Source: Corynebacterium sp. zg-331 (GTDB taxonomy: Bacteria; Actinomycetota; Actinomycetes; Mycobacteriales; Mycobacteriaceae). Taken from it: a stretch of DNA of 64,000 nt. The stretch is taken from NCBI RefSeq assembly GCF_014267345.1, contig NZ_JACMYD010000001.1, positions 186,001 through 250,000 of the forward strand, in the 5' to 3' direction. Shown here in pieces: positions 25,569-35,284 of this stretch (within the stretch, counting starts at the first letter, position 1; the number at the start of each line of letters is the position of its first letter). Made by a program: the position numbers and the translations under genes. The notes under the pieces were generated by a model that saw only the letters and a list, made by a program, of their open reading frames with translations, was not told the origin of the DNA and made no database searches.

Positions 25569-28482
25569 CGGTTCCTCCGTTGTCGGCTGTGGTGGGATTA
25601 TCGGGGGAGATATCGAAGGCTTCCGGGGCGGGGCAAGAACACACGAGGTTGCGATCCCCGTAGGCCTCGTCGATGCGGCGCACCGGCGGGAAATACTTGT
25701 TCCGGTAGAGAGAGTCCACCGGCCAAGCGGCCTCTTCTCGGCTAAAGGCATACGGCCACTCGGAGCTGGCGACGCTGGCGGCCGTGAAGGGGGCGTGATA
25801 AAGCACCGAATCTCGGTAGGTCACTGAGCCATCGATGATCGCCTGGATCTCGCGGCGGATGGAGCGCAGGGCGTCGACGAAGCGATCCAGCTCCTCCTTG
25901 CTTTCCGATTCCGTGGGTTCCACCATTAGCGTTCCTGCTACAGGGAAGGCCAGGGTGGGTGCGTGGAATCCGTAATCGACGAGGCGCTTGCAGACGTCCG
26001 CCGCGGTGACCCCCGAGGCATCGGTGAGCGCACGCAAATCCACGATGCACTCGTGGGCGACGAGTCCGGTGGCCCCGGTGTAGAGGATGGGGAAGTCCTC
26101 GCGCAGGCGGGCGGCCACGTAGTTTGCCCCCAGGATGGCGTGTGCCGTGGTCTGCTGTAGACCCACGCTGCCCATCATGGCGAGGTAGGCCCAGGAGATC
26201 GGTAGAACGCCGGCCGAACCATATCGTGTGGCCGCGACGGGCACGCCGCCGTTCTCGGGTGCGGGGTGTCGTGGATCTGCGGTGGTGGGATCGGTGGGAA
26301 GGAACGGAATCAGGTGTTCGCGCACCGCCACCGGGCCCACGCCGGGTCCGCCGCCGCCGTGGGGAATGGTGAAGGTCTTGTGCAGGTTAAGGTGGCTGAC
26401 GTCCCCGCCGAATTCCCCGGGTTGGGCTAGCCCCGCCAGGGCGTTCATATTCGCGCCGTCGATGTAGACCTGGCCGCCCACCGCGTGTACCTTCTCGCAC
26501 ACCTCGCGTACCTGTGGCTCGAAAACTCCGTGGGTGGAGGGGTAGGTAATCATTATGGCGGCCACGTGCTCCGCGTGTTGCGTCAGCTTTGCGTCTAGGT
26601 CGGCTACGTCGATGGATCCGTCCTCGGCGGTGGCCACCACGACCACGCGCAGGTGAGCAAGAGCCGCGGAGGCGGCATTGGTACCGTGTGCGGATTGCGG
26701 AATGAGGCAGATGTCCCGGCCGTGATCGCCGCGGGACACGTGGTAGCGGCGAATGGCCAGTAGCCCGGCGAGCTCTCCCTGGGAGCCCGCGTTGGGCTGC
26801 ACGGAGACCTGTGCGTAGCCCGTGATCGCGGCGAGCCAGTTCTCGATTTCCTCGATGAGCTCGCGCCAGCCCCGCGTGTGTTCCTCCGGGGCATAGGGGT
26901 GAATATTGGCAAACTCGGGCCAGCTGATTGGTTCCATGCCCGCGGTGGGGTTGAGCTTCATGGTGCACGAGCCCAGGGGGATCATGGTGCGATCGAGGGC
27001 CAGATCTTTATCTGAGAGTTCGCGCAGGTAGCGCATCATGTGCGTCTCGGAGTGCACGCGAGAAAAGATCGGGTGGGTCAGCGTCTCGGAGCGGCGTATC
27101 AGGGATTCCGGAAGCCCGTTGAGGTGGGTATCGTCAGCCTTGGGGGAGAGATCTACGCTCGTTCCCAGTACCCGGGCGATGACCAGGACGTCCTCGTCCG
27201 TGGTGGATTCGCCGAAGGCGATCGAGATCGCGTCTTGCCCCAGGGGGCGTACCAGGTAACCAGCCTCGGCGAGCTCGTCGGTGATGCTCGTGGCGGGCCG
27301 AGAAGTTCGGATGGTGAGGGTATCAAAGAATGTGTCGTGGACCAGATCGAGTTCCGGTGCGTGTGCCACCGCCCGTGCTAGGAGGGCGGCGCGACGATGA
27401 ATTCCCTCAGCGATGCGCCGTAGGCCCGCTGGGCCGTGATAGATGGCGTACATGGAGGCCACGACTGCCAGCAGGGCCTGGGCTGTGCAGATATTCGAGG
27501 TGGCCTTTTCTCTGCGGATGTGCTGCTCGCGGGTCTGCAGGGCCAGGCGATAGGCTGGCGCTCCCGAGGCATCCTTGGAGACCCCCACCACGCGGCCGGG
27601 AAGCTGGCGCTTGAGCTTGTCCGTGACTGAGATGAAGGCGGCGTGGGGCCCGCCGAAGAAGAGCGGCACGCCGAAGCGCTGAGAGGATCCCACCGCGATG
27701 TCTGCCCCGAGGACTCCCGGGGACTCCAGCACCTGGAGGGCCATGAGATCGCAGGCAACGGCCACGAGGCCTCCGCGGGTGTGCATGTCCTCGATGAGGG
27801 GGCGTGGATCGACGATGTCCCCTTCGGTTCCTGGGTAGGCGATGACCGCTCCCACGTAATCTTCGCCCACGATCGGCCCACGTAGATTTTCTACCTCTAC
27901 CTCTAACTCGATGGTACGGGCGCGCTCGGCGGCCACGGCGAGGACCTGGGGATGCAGGCGGGAATCTAAAAGCACCCGCCGCCCCTTTTTCTTGGCGCGC
28001 GACATCAGTCCCACGGCTTCTGCCACGGCGCTGGCTTCGTCAAGTAAGGACGCGCCGGCGATGGGGAGGCCGGTGAGTTCGGAGATGAGCGTTTGGAAAT
28101 TCAGGAGGGCTTCAAGGCGACCTTGGGAGATTTCCGGCTGGTAGGGGGTGTAGGCGGTGTACCAGCCCGGATCCTCAAGTACCCCGCGGCGGATGACGGG
28201 CGGGGTGAGGGTGTCGTAGTACCCCTGGCCGTACAGGGAGGTAAGCACCACGTTCTTGGCGGCGAGTTCCCGAAGCCTGGCCTGAGCTTGATGCTCGGTC
28301 AAGGGCTGGGGAAGGCGGGGCGTCGAGGAGACGCAGATGGTGTGTGGCAGGGCGGAATCGAGCAGCTCCTCCATGGAGGAAAAACCAAGGGTGGCGAGCA
28401 TCGCGCTGGACTCGGCGTGATCCGGTCCGAGGTGTCGCGCTGGGTAGGACGAGGGATCGGTCACGGGGGCGAGATGAGTCAA
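25561..28482 (-). CDS. gcvP: Glycine dehydrogenase (decarboxylating), P protein
   Basis: 973 aa single-chain P protein. PLP lysine in HLNLHKTFTIPHGGGGPGVGPV; N-terminal half with YTAYTPYQPEISQGRLEALLNFQT and AQALLAVVASMYAIYHGP. The start is set at TTG 28482 because AAGGAG lies nine bases upstream and the product then opens THLAPVTDPSSYPARHLGP, the usual beginning; ATG codons further upstream have no such site and fall in the promoter region. First gene of gcvPTH, with a strong promoter of its own downstream of the E2 terminator. Confidence 0.95.
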   Translation of the reverse strand: MTHLAPVTDPSSYPARHLGPDHAESSAMLATLGFSSMEELLDSALPHTICVSSTPRLPQPLTEHQAQARLRELAAKNVVLTSLYGQGYYDTLTPPVIRRGVLEDPGWYTAYTPYQPEISQGRLEALLNFQTLISELTGLPIAGASLLDEASAVAEAVGLMSRAKKKGRRVLLDSRLHPQVLAVAAERARTIELEVEVENLRGPIVGEDYVGAVIAYPGTEGDIVDPRPLIEDMHTRGGLVAVACDLMALQVLESPGVLGADIAVGSSQRFGVPLFFGGPHAAFISVTDKLKRQLPGRVVGVSKDASGAPAYRLALQTREQHIRREKATSNICTAQALLAVVASMYAIYHGPAGLRRIAEGIHRRAALLARAVAHAPELDLVHDTFFDTLTIRTSRPATSITDELAEAGYLVRPLGQDAISIAFGESTTDEDVLVIARVLGTSVDLSPKADDTHLNGLPESLIRRSETLTHPIFSRVHSETHMMRYLRELSDKDLALDRTMIPLGSCTMKLNPTAGMEPISWPEFANIHPYAPEEHTRGWRELIEEIENWLAAITGYAQVSVQPNAGSQGELAGLLAIRRYHVSRGDHGRDICLIPQSAHGTNAASAALAHLRVVVVATAEDGSIDVADLDAKLTQHAEHVAAIMITYPSTHGVFEPQVREVCEKVHAVGGQVYIDGANMNALAGLAQPGEFGGDVSHLNLHKTFTIPHGGGGPGVGPVAVREHLIPFLPTDPTTADPRHPAPENGGVPVAATRYGSAGVLPISWAYLAMMGSVGLQQTTAHAILGANYVAARLREDFPILYTGATGLVAHECIVDLRALTDASGVTAADVCKRLVDYGFHAPTLAFPVAGTLMVEPTESESKEELDRFVDALRSIRREIQAIIDGSVTYRDSVLYHAPFTAASVASSEWPYAFSREEAAWPVDSLYRNKYFPPVRRIDEAYGDRNLVCSCPAPEAFDISPDNPTTADNGGTDV

Positions 28483-28528
28483 GTGAGGTGTCTCCTTTAA
28501 CCGCGGTTTGAGTGAGATATCTAGCCGC

Positions 28529-28556
28529 ATTATAAACGCTGCGAGGTGCATAACAA
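28529..28556 (-). promoter_or_regulatory. gcvP promoter
   Basis: On the minus strand a consensus -10 TATAAT (28529-28534) and -35 TTGTTA (28551-28556) with 16 bases between. The leader is too short for a tandem glycine riboswitch. Confidence 0.75.
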
Positions 28557-28590
28557 CGAGGCCCTAGCCCCGAATGGGGCTAGGGCCTCG
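28557..28590 (-). terminator. Terminator of the E2 acyltransferase gene
   Basis: A 15-bp perfect stem with a four-base loop, followed on the minus strand by TTGTTAT. It separates the E2 gene from the gcvP promoter, so the lipoyl genes form at least two transcripts. Confidence 0.9.
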
Positions 28591-28623
28591 AATCGATGCG
28601 CGAGAAAGAACGCAGGAGAGGGG

Positions 28624-30303
28624 CTAGAGCAGCAGGTCGCTCTCGAAGTCGGCGGTCTCCAGTCGATCCTTGATGGTGGTCAGGAAACGCCCGGCGTCGG
28701 CACCGTCGACCAACTGGTGATCGTAGGTCAGTGGCAGGAATACCATCTGACGGATGGCGATCGCGTCCAGACCATCGCGGGTGACTACCACGGGGCGCTT
28801 AGTGATCACGCCGGTGCCCAGGATACCGGCCTGCGGCGGCACGAGGATCGGGGTATCGGTCAGTGCACCCTCGGAACCGATGTTGGTGATGGTGAACGTA
28901 CCACCCACCAGGTCGTTCGGCTTGAGCTTGTTGTTGCGGGCGCGATCCGCCAGTTCGGCGATGGCCTGGGCCAGCTCCGGCAGCGTCTTATCCTGCGCGT
29001 TATGGATTACCGGCGTGAGCAGGCCAGCTGGGGTATCCACAGCGATGGAAAGGTTCACGCTCTCGTGATACGTGATCTCCTTGGTCTCGGCGTTATAGGA
29101 GGCGTTGACGTTCGGGTGGGAGACCAAGGCTTCCACCACGGCCTTGGCGAAGAACGGCAGATAGGTGAGGTTGGCGCCGTGCTTTTCCGCGAAGGCGGGC
29201 TTATGGGTCTTGCGTAGCTGCGCGACCTTGGTCATGTCCACCTCCTGCACCTGGGTGAGCTGCGCGGAGGTCTGCAGTGCCTCCACCGTCTTAGTGGCGG
29301 TGATCTGGCGGATGCGGTTGGCCTTCTGCACGGTGCCGCGCAACTTGGCCTTTTGCGGGTCCACGGACTTCATGGAAGCGGTCCCCGGAGCCTTGGGGGC
29401 GGGAGACTTCTCTGGGCTTTGGGCGTCAGATTCGGGGGTAGATCCGCCCTCGGCGGCCGCGAGCACATCCTGCTTACGGACGCGCCCGCCCACGCCGGTG
29501 CCGGTAACGGTACTGAGATCCACGGAGTGCTTCTCCGCCAGCTTGCGCACCAGCGGGGTGACGTAGGGGAATGCGCCGGAGGTAGTGGAGGACGTGGTGT
29601 CCTCGTCCTTTTCCTTCTTTTCTTCCGGCTGCGCCTCGGGAGCCGAGGTCTCCTCCGGCGTGGGCTTCGCGGAGGAGACCTGCTCGGTGGGTTGAGGATC
29701 GTCCTTCTTGGGTTCGGCCGGGGCGGCGTCCTTATCGCCGATGCGAGCGATGGTGGCACCCACGTCCACGGTGTCATCCTCCTCGGCGAGGATCTCCAAC
29801 AGCGTTCCGGCCACGGGGGAGGGAACCTCGGTGTCCACCTTGTCGGTGGAGACCTCCAGCAAAGGCTCGTCGGCTTCGACGGTGTCGCCGACGGACTTGA
29901 GCCACTGGGTGATGGTTCCCTCGGTGACGGACTCTCCCAGTTCGGGCATCGCCACGTCGGTAGCTTCGCTGGCGGTCTGCTGCGTTGCGGTGGGTTCCTC
30001 GCGGGATTCCTGGGGAGCATCCTGGGGCGGGGCTGACTCGGCCGGGGCGTCGGCTGAGGCCTCGTCGGCATCACCAATCACGGCGATGACGGAACCGACA
30101 TCGACGGTGTCATCCTCCTCGGCCTTGATCTCGAGGAGAACGCCGGAGGCCGGGGAGGGGACCTCGGTGTCCACCTTGTCGGTGGAGACCTCCAGCAAAG
30201 GCTCGTCGGCTTCGACGGTGTCGCCGACGGACTTGAGCCACTGGGTGATGGTTCCCTCGGTGACGGACTCGCCCAGTTCGGGCATCTCTACTGAGAACGC
30301 CAT
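28624..30303 (-). CDS. Dihydrolipoyl acyltransferase (E2), two lipoyl domains
   Basis: 559 aa. Two N-terminal lipoyl domains (about 1-78 and 114-192), each with the modified Lys in [13 protein letters not shown]; Glu/Pro-rich linkers; a peripheral subunit-binding domain ([35 protein letters not shown]); and the catalytic domain ending in [13 protein letters not shown] with catalytic His and Asp. In actinobacteria this protein serves pyruvate dehydrogenase and, with OdhA-type E1, oxoglutarate dehydrogenase; aceF, sucB and dlaT are all used as names. ATG 30303 has GAGGAG ten bases upstream. The two lipoyl domains share a 126-bp almost identical DNA segment. Confidence 0.95.
   Translation of the reverse strand: MAFSVEMPELGESVTEGTITQWLKSVGDTVEADEPLLEVSTDKVDTEVPSPASGVLLEIKAEEDDTVDVGSVIAVIGDADEASADAPAESAPPQDAPQESREEPTATQQTASEATDVAMPELGESVTEGTITQWLKSVGDTVEADEPLLEVSTDKVDTEVPSPVAGTLLEILAEEDDTVDVGATIARIGDKDAAPAEPKKDDPQPTEQVSSAKPTPEETSAPEAQPEEKKEKDEDTTSSTTSGAFPYVTPLVRKLAEKHSVDLSTVTGTGVGGRVRKQDVLAAAEGGSTPESDAQSPEKSPAPKAPGTASMKSVDPQKAKLRGTVQKANRIRQITATKTVEALQTSAQLTQVQEVDMTKVAQLRKTHKPAFAEKHGANLTYLPFFAKAVVEALVSHPNVNASYNAETKEITYHESVNLSIAVDTPAGLLTPVIHNAQDKTLPELAQAIAELADRARNNKLKPNDLVGGTFTITNIGSEGALTDTPILVPPQAGILGTGVITKRPVVVTRDGLDAIAIRQMVFLPLTYDHQLVDGADAGRFLTTIKDRLETADFESDLLL
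29825..29950. repeat. Direct repeat copy A in the E2 gene (lipoyl domain 2)
   Basis: 126 bases matching 30161-30286 with one mismatch by eye; offset 336 bases, exactly 112 codons. Encodes the core of the second lipoyl domain. Confidence 0.9.
30161..30286. repeat. Direct repeat copy B in the E2 gene (lipoyl domain 1)
   Basis: Partner of 29825-29950. Recombination between the copies would remove or add one complete lipoyl domain plus linker in frame. Confidence 0.9.
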
Positions 30304-30438
30304 GTGTGTCAGACTCCTCGATAGTCGTGTAGGTGGATCTAATACATTAACCGTACCTGTCCGCAGCCGGAGGCGTGCACCGGAGGTGCCCCTACTGGTG
30401 CGGTGGGCACGGTATCGCGGGATAGCGGTGCGTATCCC

Positions 30439-30444
30439 TACAAT
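30439..30444 (+). promoter_or_regulatory. -10 box, leaderless hypothetical gene
   Basis: TACAAT, eight bases, then GTG 30453; no Shine-Dalgarno sequence. Confidence 0.5.
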
Positions 30445-30452
30445 GATAGGCC

Positions 30453-30842
30453 GTGTTTAAACTTTTTGGTCGCCGCAAGGATCGACGGGGCCCGCGCCCG
30501 CCCCGGGCCCCGGGCGCGACGATCCGCCCCGATGACGCTGCCGAGCTGTGCGAGTGGGCGCAGGGGCGAGCGTTCATTGAGGCCTTCGTGGAGCCGGAAA
30601 CCTTTGTCAACGAGATGTCCGCCGTGATCGTGGATGAGACGGGAGATTTTATCCGCCGGCGCATCGGCGGCCCCAAGGGGATCGATGCCCTGGCCAAGCT
30701 CCTCGATTGCCCCGTCTATGACGTGGAAGAAACCGGCTATCCGCAGCGCATGCGGGACCGGATAGAACGAGACAGGATCCTGCGCAAGCGCGCGGAGCAG
30801 CAGCGACGCCGCGCCCACTGGGAGCGCGGCGGATACGACTAG
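30453..30842 (+). CDS. Conserved hypothetical actinobacterial protein
   Basis: 129 aa. Basic N-terminus ([17 protein letters not shown]), a compact middle ([71 protein letters not shown]) and a strongly basic helical tail. No signal or membrane segment. I recognise the type as a conserved small protein of mycolata but no function. Start at GTG 30453 is supported by the -10 box. Its TAG stop overlaps the TAG of the convergent aminopeptidase gene in the four bases CTAG (30839-30842). Confidence 0.7.
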   Translation: MFKLFGRRKDRRGPRPPRAPGATIRPDDAAELCEWAQGRAFIEAFVEPETFVNEMSAVIVDETGDFIRRRIGGPKGIDALAKLLDCPVYDVEETGYPQRMRDRIERDRILRKRAEQQRRRAHWERGGYD

Positions 30843-32338
30843 CGCTGGTGCTGGGCGAGGTGCTCCAGGGTGCGCAGGAGGGTGCGCACCGGCGCCCCGG
30901 TGGCGCGCGGCGGGGTATAGCCGTAGGCCGCGCCCTCGTTCCACGCGGGACCGGCGACGTCGAGGTGCGCCCATTCGATGCCCTCGCTGATGAATCGGGA
31001 AAGATATGTTCCAGCGAAGAGCATCTGGCCGTGGCGGGAATTGTGGCTGTTACGCACGTCCGCGACGGGTGAGGACAACTCCTCGTCGTGTTCTTCGAGC
31101 AGAGGCATGGCCCAGGAGGGTTCGCCTACCTCGCGGCCCGTCCGCGCTACCAGATCCCGGAGCTTTGCCGAACCCATCACGCCAGCGGTGCGAGTCCCTA
31201 GGGCCACGAGCTGTCCTCCGGTGAGGGTAGCGGCCTCCATGAGGACGTCGGGCTTATCCTCGCTGGCGCGAGCGAGAGCGTCGGCAAGCACGAGGCGCCC
31301 CTCCGCATCGGTGTTGATGATCTCCGAGCTCAGGCCACCGTAGTGGGTGATGACGTCACCGGGACGGGTGGCCGAGCCCGAGGGCATGTTCTCTGCGAGT
31401 GGTAGCCACGCGGTGATTTCCACGGGCAGCTCGAGGCGCGCCGCGGCGAATACGCTAGCGGCGACGGCGGCGGAGCCTCCCATATCGGAGATCATGGTCT
31501 CCATGGTGGCGGGTGGCTTGAGAGAGATACCGCCGGTATCGAAGGTGATGCCCTTGCCTACCAGGGCCGCGTGCACCCGGGCCTGGGCCGGAGCCCAATG
31601 CAGCCGCACCAGGCGGGGAGAACGCTGGGAGCCGGCACCTACCGCCAGGATTCCACCGAATCCCTCTGAACGGAGGCGATCCTCGGCATAAACCTCGGCC
31701 GTGATCCCATACTTGGCGGCGAGATCGACGAGGGTGTCGGCATAGGAGGCGGGGTAGAGATCCCGGGCCGAGGTATTGGTGAGGTCGCGCGCTAAGATCA
31801 CGGCCTCGGCGGCGATGGTAGCACGGTGGAATGCTGCTTTGGCCTGCTTTCCGCCGCCCATGAAGGTGATCGTGCCGGGTTTGGCTCTCGGGTCGGTGCG
31901 CCTGCCGGGATAGGAATAGGAACCCAGTACGTAGCCCTCGACCGCCGCGCCGAGGAGATCCTCGCCAAGCGATCCCAGACAGGTCACTACCTTGCCGTGC
32001 TCCCGCAGGTGGCGTGCGGCGTTGCCCATGGCCCGGCGAACCACTTCGGTATCGCATTCGTCGGCCGCGCCGAGACCCAGCAGGGCGACGGCCGGAGCCG
32101 CGATCGTGGCCGGGGCGGGGACCACGGCGATCTCGCCGGGCTTGCCATGAAATCCCACGGCCGTCGCTGCGGTGAGCATGCCGCGGGCGGCCTTGGTGCC
32201 GAGTAGATCGGTGAGCGCAAACTCTGGGCCTTCCTCTGTGGTGAAGGCCGGAATGAGAGCCACGTGGGCGTGCTTGGGGGTGGTTTTACTCAGGGTGGGG
32301 GACGCGAAGGAGCCGCGAATAGGCAGTCCGTTGAGCAT
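30839..32338 (-). CDS. pepA: Leucyl aminopeptidase (M17 family)
   Basis: 499 aa. Two-metal cytosolic aminopeptidase. Metal and catalytic motifs are visible: VGKGITFDTGGISLKP, MISDMGGSAAV and the M17 signature NTDAEGRLVLADAL; later HLDVAGPAWN. Start at ATG 32338 has AGGAGG four bases upstream; the frame continues upstream to 32422 without support. Divergent from ilvE with only 82 bases between, so the promoters are close. Corresponds to Rv2213 (pepB) in position; either name is used. Confidence 0.95.
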   Translation of the reverse strand: MLNGLPIRGSFASPTLSKTTPKHAHVALIPAFTTEEGPEFALTDLLGTKAARGMLTAATAVGFHGKPGEIAVVPAPATIAAPAVALLGLGAADECDTEVVRRAMGNAARHLREHGKVVTCLGSLGEDLLGAAVEGYVLGSYSYPGRRTDPRAKPGTITFMGGGKQAKAAFHRATIAAEAVILARDLTNTSARDLYPASYADTLVDLAAKYGITAEVYAEDRLRSEGFGGILAVGAGSQRSPRLVRLHWAPAQARVHAALVGKGITFDTGGISLKPPATMETMISDMGGSAAVAASVFAAARLELPVEITAWLPLAENMPSGSATRPGDVITHYGGLSSEIINTDAEGRLVLADALARASEDKPDVLMEAATLTGGQLVALGTRTAGVMGSAKLRDLVARTGREVGEPSWAMPLLEEHDEELSSPVADVRNSHNSRHGQMLFAGTYLSRFISEGIEWAHLDVAGPAWNEGAAYGYTPPRATGAPVRTLLRTLEHLAQHQR

Positions 32339-32407
32339 AGAACCTCCTGTGTCGGGGTAGTGCGATCGTGCGAACCCGATTAAGCCTATCGCTCGGGGTG
32401 GGGCATG

Positions 32408-32413
32408 TATGGT
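32408..32413 (+). promoter_or_regulatory. -10 box, ilvE
   Basis: TATGGT, seven bases, then ATG 32421. The GAGGAG in between is only one base from the ATG, too close to act as a ribosome site, so a leaderless start is favoured. Confidence 0.45.
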
Positions 32414-32420
32414 GAGGAGC

Positions 32421-33542
32421 ATGACTTCTCTTGCCTTTGAGGTTCACCGCAACCCTCGTCCACTGCCTGCGGCTGATCGCTCGAATATCCTGGCTAATCC
32501 CGCTTTTGGCCAGCAATTTACCGACCACATGGTGCGCATCGATTGGGATCGGGAACGGGGGTGGTACGATGCCAGGGTGCTGCCCTTCGGCAGCATTGAG
32601 CTCTCGCCGGCGTCCTCGGTGCTGCACTACGGTCAGGCCATCTTCGAGGGGATCAAGGCCTACCGGATGCCGGATGGTTCCATTGCCACCTTCCGCCCCG
32701 AGCGCAATGCCCAGCGCATGCAGGATTCCGCACGCCGCATGGCCATGCCGGAGCTGCCGGTGTCGGACTTCTTAGAGGCGCTGCGGGTGCTTGTGGAGGT
32801 CGATCGGGACTGGGTGCCCGCGGCCGGCGGGGAGGCCGCCCTGTACCTGCGCCCCCTGATGTTCGCCACGGAGGCCACGTTGGGTGTGCATCCTTCCGCT
32901 TCCTATACTTTCCTGCTCATGGCCTCGCCCTCGGGGGCATACTTCCAAGGCGGCGTGAACCCGGTGAGCGTGTGGCTCTCCGAGGATTACGTGCGCGCCG
33001 CCCCGGGCGGGACGGGTGCTGCGAAGTTCGCCGGTAATTACGCCGCCTCTCTGCTGGCCCAGGCCCAGGCGAGCGAGAAGGGCTGCGATCAGGTGGTGTG
33101 GCTCGACGCCGTGGAGCGGAAGTACATTGAAGAGATGGGGGGTATGAATCTGATGTTCGTCTACGGCTCCGAGGAATCCCCCGAGGGGGTGACGCTGGTG
33201 ACCCCGGAGCTCAGCGGCTCCCTGCTGCCGGGCGTGACCCGCGATAGCCTGCTTCATGTGGCCCGAGACCTGGGCTATGCCACCGAGCAGCGGCGCATCT
33301 CCAAGGAAGAATGGCGCCGGGATGCGGAATCGGGGGTGATGACGGAAACCCTCGCCTGCGGCACGGCCGCCGTGGTGACACCGGTGGGCGTGGTGAAGTC
33401 CGCACAGGGAGAGTTCACTGTGGGCGATAACCAGCCGGGCCCGGTAACGATGAGGCTGCGCCAGCGGCTCACAGATATTCAGCGCGGGGTAGCGCAGGAT
33501 ACCCACGGGTGGCGCTACGGCTTGGTGTCCGCCGGGGAGTAA
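32421..33542 (+). CDS. ilvE: Branched-chain amino acid aminotransferase
   Basis: 373 aa. PLP class IV aminotransferase for the last step of leucine, isoleucine and valine synthesis. PLP lysine in [28 protein letters not shown] and the [12 protein letters not shown] block follow; [15 protein letters not shown] and [16 protein letters not shown] are typical of the actinobacterial form. ATG 32421 is chosen over 32409 on the position of the -10 box and on family N-termini ([12 protein letters not shown]). Monocistronic. Confidence 0.96.
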   Translation: MTSLAFEVHRNPRPLPAADRSNILANPAFGQQFTDHMVRIDWDRERGWYDARVLPFGSIELSPASSVLHYGQAIFEGIKAYRMPDGSIATFRPERNAQRMQDSARRMAMPELPVSDFLEALRVLVEVDRDWVPAAGGEAALYLRPLMFATEATLGVHPSASYTFLLMASPSGAYFQGGVNPVSVWLSEDYVRAAPGGTGAAKFAGNYAASLLAQAQASEKGCDQVVWLDAVERKYIEEMGGMNLMFVYGSEESPEGVTLVTPELSGSLLPGVTRDSLLHVARDLGYATEQRRISKEEWRRDAESGVMTETLACGTAAVVTPVGVVKSAQGEFTVGDNQPGPVTMRLRQRLTDIQRGVAQDTHGWRYGLVSAGE

Positions 33543-33604
33543 CGGCATCCGGGCGCGACAGCGCGCCGTCGATACACCGCCTTTGAGATCTGGTGGGAGG
33601 CGTT

Positions 33605-34498
33605 TTAACCCGCGTACAGCGCGGTGGCGGCCCGGATGAGGGGGAGGGCCGTGGCGGCCCCGGTGCCCATGCCTAGAGGCATATTCAGGGCAAAGAGGGG
33701 AGTCACACCGATGCGCCGCAGGGCGAGGAGGTGGCCCGCCTGGGGAGTGAGCTGACCCGCGAGCATCCATTGCTTCGCACCGGGGGCTAGGGCCTCGGCG
33801 TAGCATGCGGCCACACAGGTCACGGTGGTGTCGAGCAGGATTGGGGTGCGGCGCACCGCGCACTGCGCGAGGAACCCCACTAGCGCGATCATTGCAGGGC
33901 TGGCGAGGTGGTACAGAAGATCGTGCGCGGATCCCCGGTGGATCCGACCCTGGAACATGAGGTCGCGCACTAGGCTGACGCGTTGACTCCACTGCCTATC
34001 TGCGGTGCCGTGAAACCCTACGATCGTCACGGGATCCTCCTGGCAGAGGAGCCCCAGCAGTGCCAGGGCCTCCTCCTCGTCCCCCGCACCGATGGAGGCC
34101 GGCAGGACGAGGTCGGTGCCGCGATCGGCCTGGGCGTCGGCACCCCGAGCGCCCCGGGATAGGGCCTCGTCGAAAGATTCCTGCGGGGGGCATTCTATGA
34201 GTTCCGTGGGAATGTCAGTGGCCTCTGCGAAGACCTGGGTAGGGGCAGTGGCCTCGCGGAACTGCCGAAGCAGGGTGGCGGTGTCGGTGGCCTCGGCAGC
34301 TGAGGAAAGACGGGGGCCGCCTACGGCGACGAGCCGAGGTGCGTTCAGGGGGCGCAAGGGGGCTGCGGCGTTGACCCCCTGGGCGGAGGCGAAGAAAGCG
34401 GCGATGTCGTGTAGCCTGCCCGCCGCCTCGACTGGGACGGGGCAGGGGAGGAGCTCCGCCTCGCCGGCGGGAGGAGCAACGGTGCTAAAAAACTCCAC
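33605..34498 (-). CDS. CobT-like phosphoribosyltransferase, catalytic Glu replaced
   Basis: 297 aa, about 50 shorter than canonical nicotinate-nucleotide:dimethylbenzimidazole phosphoribosyltransferase. The order fits CobT: VGFHGTADRQWSQRVSLVRDLMFQGR, LLDTTVTCVAACYAEALAP, and C-terminal MPLGMGTGAATALPLIRAA. In CobT that last motif is RLGEGTGAALA, whose Glu is the general base; here it is Met. The GIGNTT phosphate motif is also unrecognisable (LPASIGAGDEEEALALL). Position (between ilvE and DUF3043) agrees with cobT at Rv2207, but cobU and cobS are absent. Likely non-canonical or degenerate; a sequence error is unlikely to explain two motifs. Confidence 0.72.
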   Translation of the reverse strand: MEFFSTVAPPAGEAELLPCPVPVEAAGRLHDIAAFFASAQGVNAAAPLRPLNAPRLVAVGGPRLSSAAEATDTATLLRQFREATAPTQVFAEATDIPTELIECPPQESFDEALSRGARGADAQADRGTDLVLPASIGAGDEEEALALLGLLCQEDPVTIVGFHGTADRQWSQRVSLVRDLMFQGRIHRGSAHDLLYHLASPAMIALVGFLAQCAVRRTPILLDTTVTCVAACYAEALAPGAKQWMLAGQLTPQAGHLLALRRIGVTPLFALNMPLGMGTGAATALPLIRAATALYAG

Positions 34499-34554
34499 GG
34501 TAGGCCTCCGCTGATTGGTTTTTCTGGTGGTGAATCATCGAGGTGAGGGAGGCC

Positions 34555-35271
34555 CTAGCGGCCTTGTCGTCCCACCGGAGTGCCTACCTCCACGCGTGGT
34601 TTCGGGCTACGCCAGCGGCGTGGCTGGGTGGCGCGGGAGTAAGCATAAAAACCAAAGCCCATACCGGACTGGGCGGTGTTGGGAAACTCGGCGCGCAGGG
34701 CTCGATGAGCGCGCCGACCGATGATGACGCCCTCCACCGCGAAGAGAAGGATGATGGCCATGGAGACAAGAGAAACCACCCCGGCGACCTGGGGGAGCCC
34801 GTTGGTCACGACCATGGAGACTAAGAGAACCAAGGCGAAGGGCATGACCCAGTTATTGAGGAAGCGGTGTGCGTCCACCCAATCGCGGGCAAAGGCGCGC
34901 TCCGGACCCTTGTCCCTGGGCAAAAGATATCGCTCTTCGCCGCGATCCATCGCGGCCTGGGTCTCGCGCTGGCGGCGCCGAGATTCCTCGCGCTCCTTGC
35001 GCCGGTAGTCTTTCCACTCCTGCTTAGTCATGGAGGTCTTGAGTTCCTTGCGCTTGTGGCGCTGCTGTTGCGCAGTGGTGGGGGCCATCGAGGCACCGCG
35101 GATCACCCCGCGCTCCAATTCCACCTCCTTGCGCCGAGGGGTGGGTCGCCCCTTCGGCGGGGTGTACCCCTTGGGCAGCGGAACTTCCGCCGGTTCCTGC
35201 GGCAGGGGTGCATTTTCCCGGGAATCGTCCCGGTGGGCGGGAGCGCTGGTGTTTCGCCACGGTAATTTCAC
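34555..35271 (-). CDS. DUF3043 membrane protein
   Basis: 238 aa. Long charged cytoplasmic N-terminus rich in Pro, Lys and Arg (KLPWRNTSAP, GYTPPKGRPTPRRKEVE, KDYRRKEREESRRRQRE), then RYLLPRDKGPERAFARDWVDAHRFLNNWVMP and two membrane helices (ALVLLVSMVVTNGL and GVVSLVSMAIILLFAVEGVIIG), ending in a basic tail. This is the DUF3043 family (Rv2206 position), function unknown. Start GTG 35271 lies seven bases after a -10 box; the upstream open frame to 35424 is not supported. Confidence 0.87.
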   Translation of the reverse strand: MKLPWRNTSAPAHRDDSRENAPLPQEPAEVPLPKGYTPPKGRPTPRRKEVELERGVIRGASMAPTTAQQQRHKRKELKTSMTKQEWKDYRRKEREESRRRQRETQAAMDRGEERYLLPRDKGPERAFARDWVDAHRFLNNWVMPFALVLLVSMVVTNGLPQVAGVVSLVSMAIILLFAVEGVIIGRRAHRALRAEFPNTAQSGMGFGFYAYSRATQPRRWRSPKPRVEVGTPVGRQGR

Positions 35272-35278
35272 GGCTCCA

Positions 35279-35284
35279 ACTGTA
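35279..35284 (-). promoter_or_regulatory. -10 box, leaderless DUF3043 gene
   Basis: On the minus strand TACAGT, seven bases, then GTG 35271. Confidence 0.5.

Noticed and set aside
28483..28556. Glycine riboswitch upstream of gcvP
   Set aside because: The leader between the promoter and TTG start is under 50 bases, too short for even one glycine aptamer, and no conserved core is visible.
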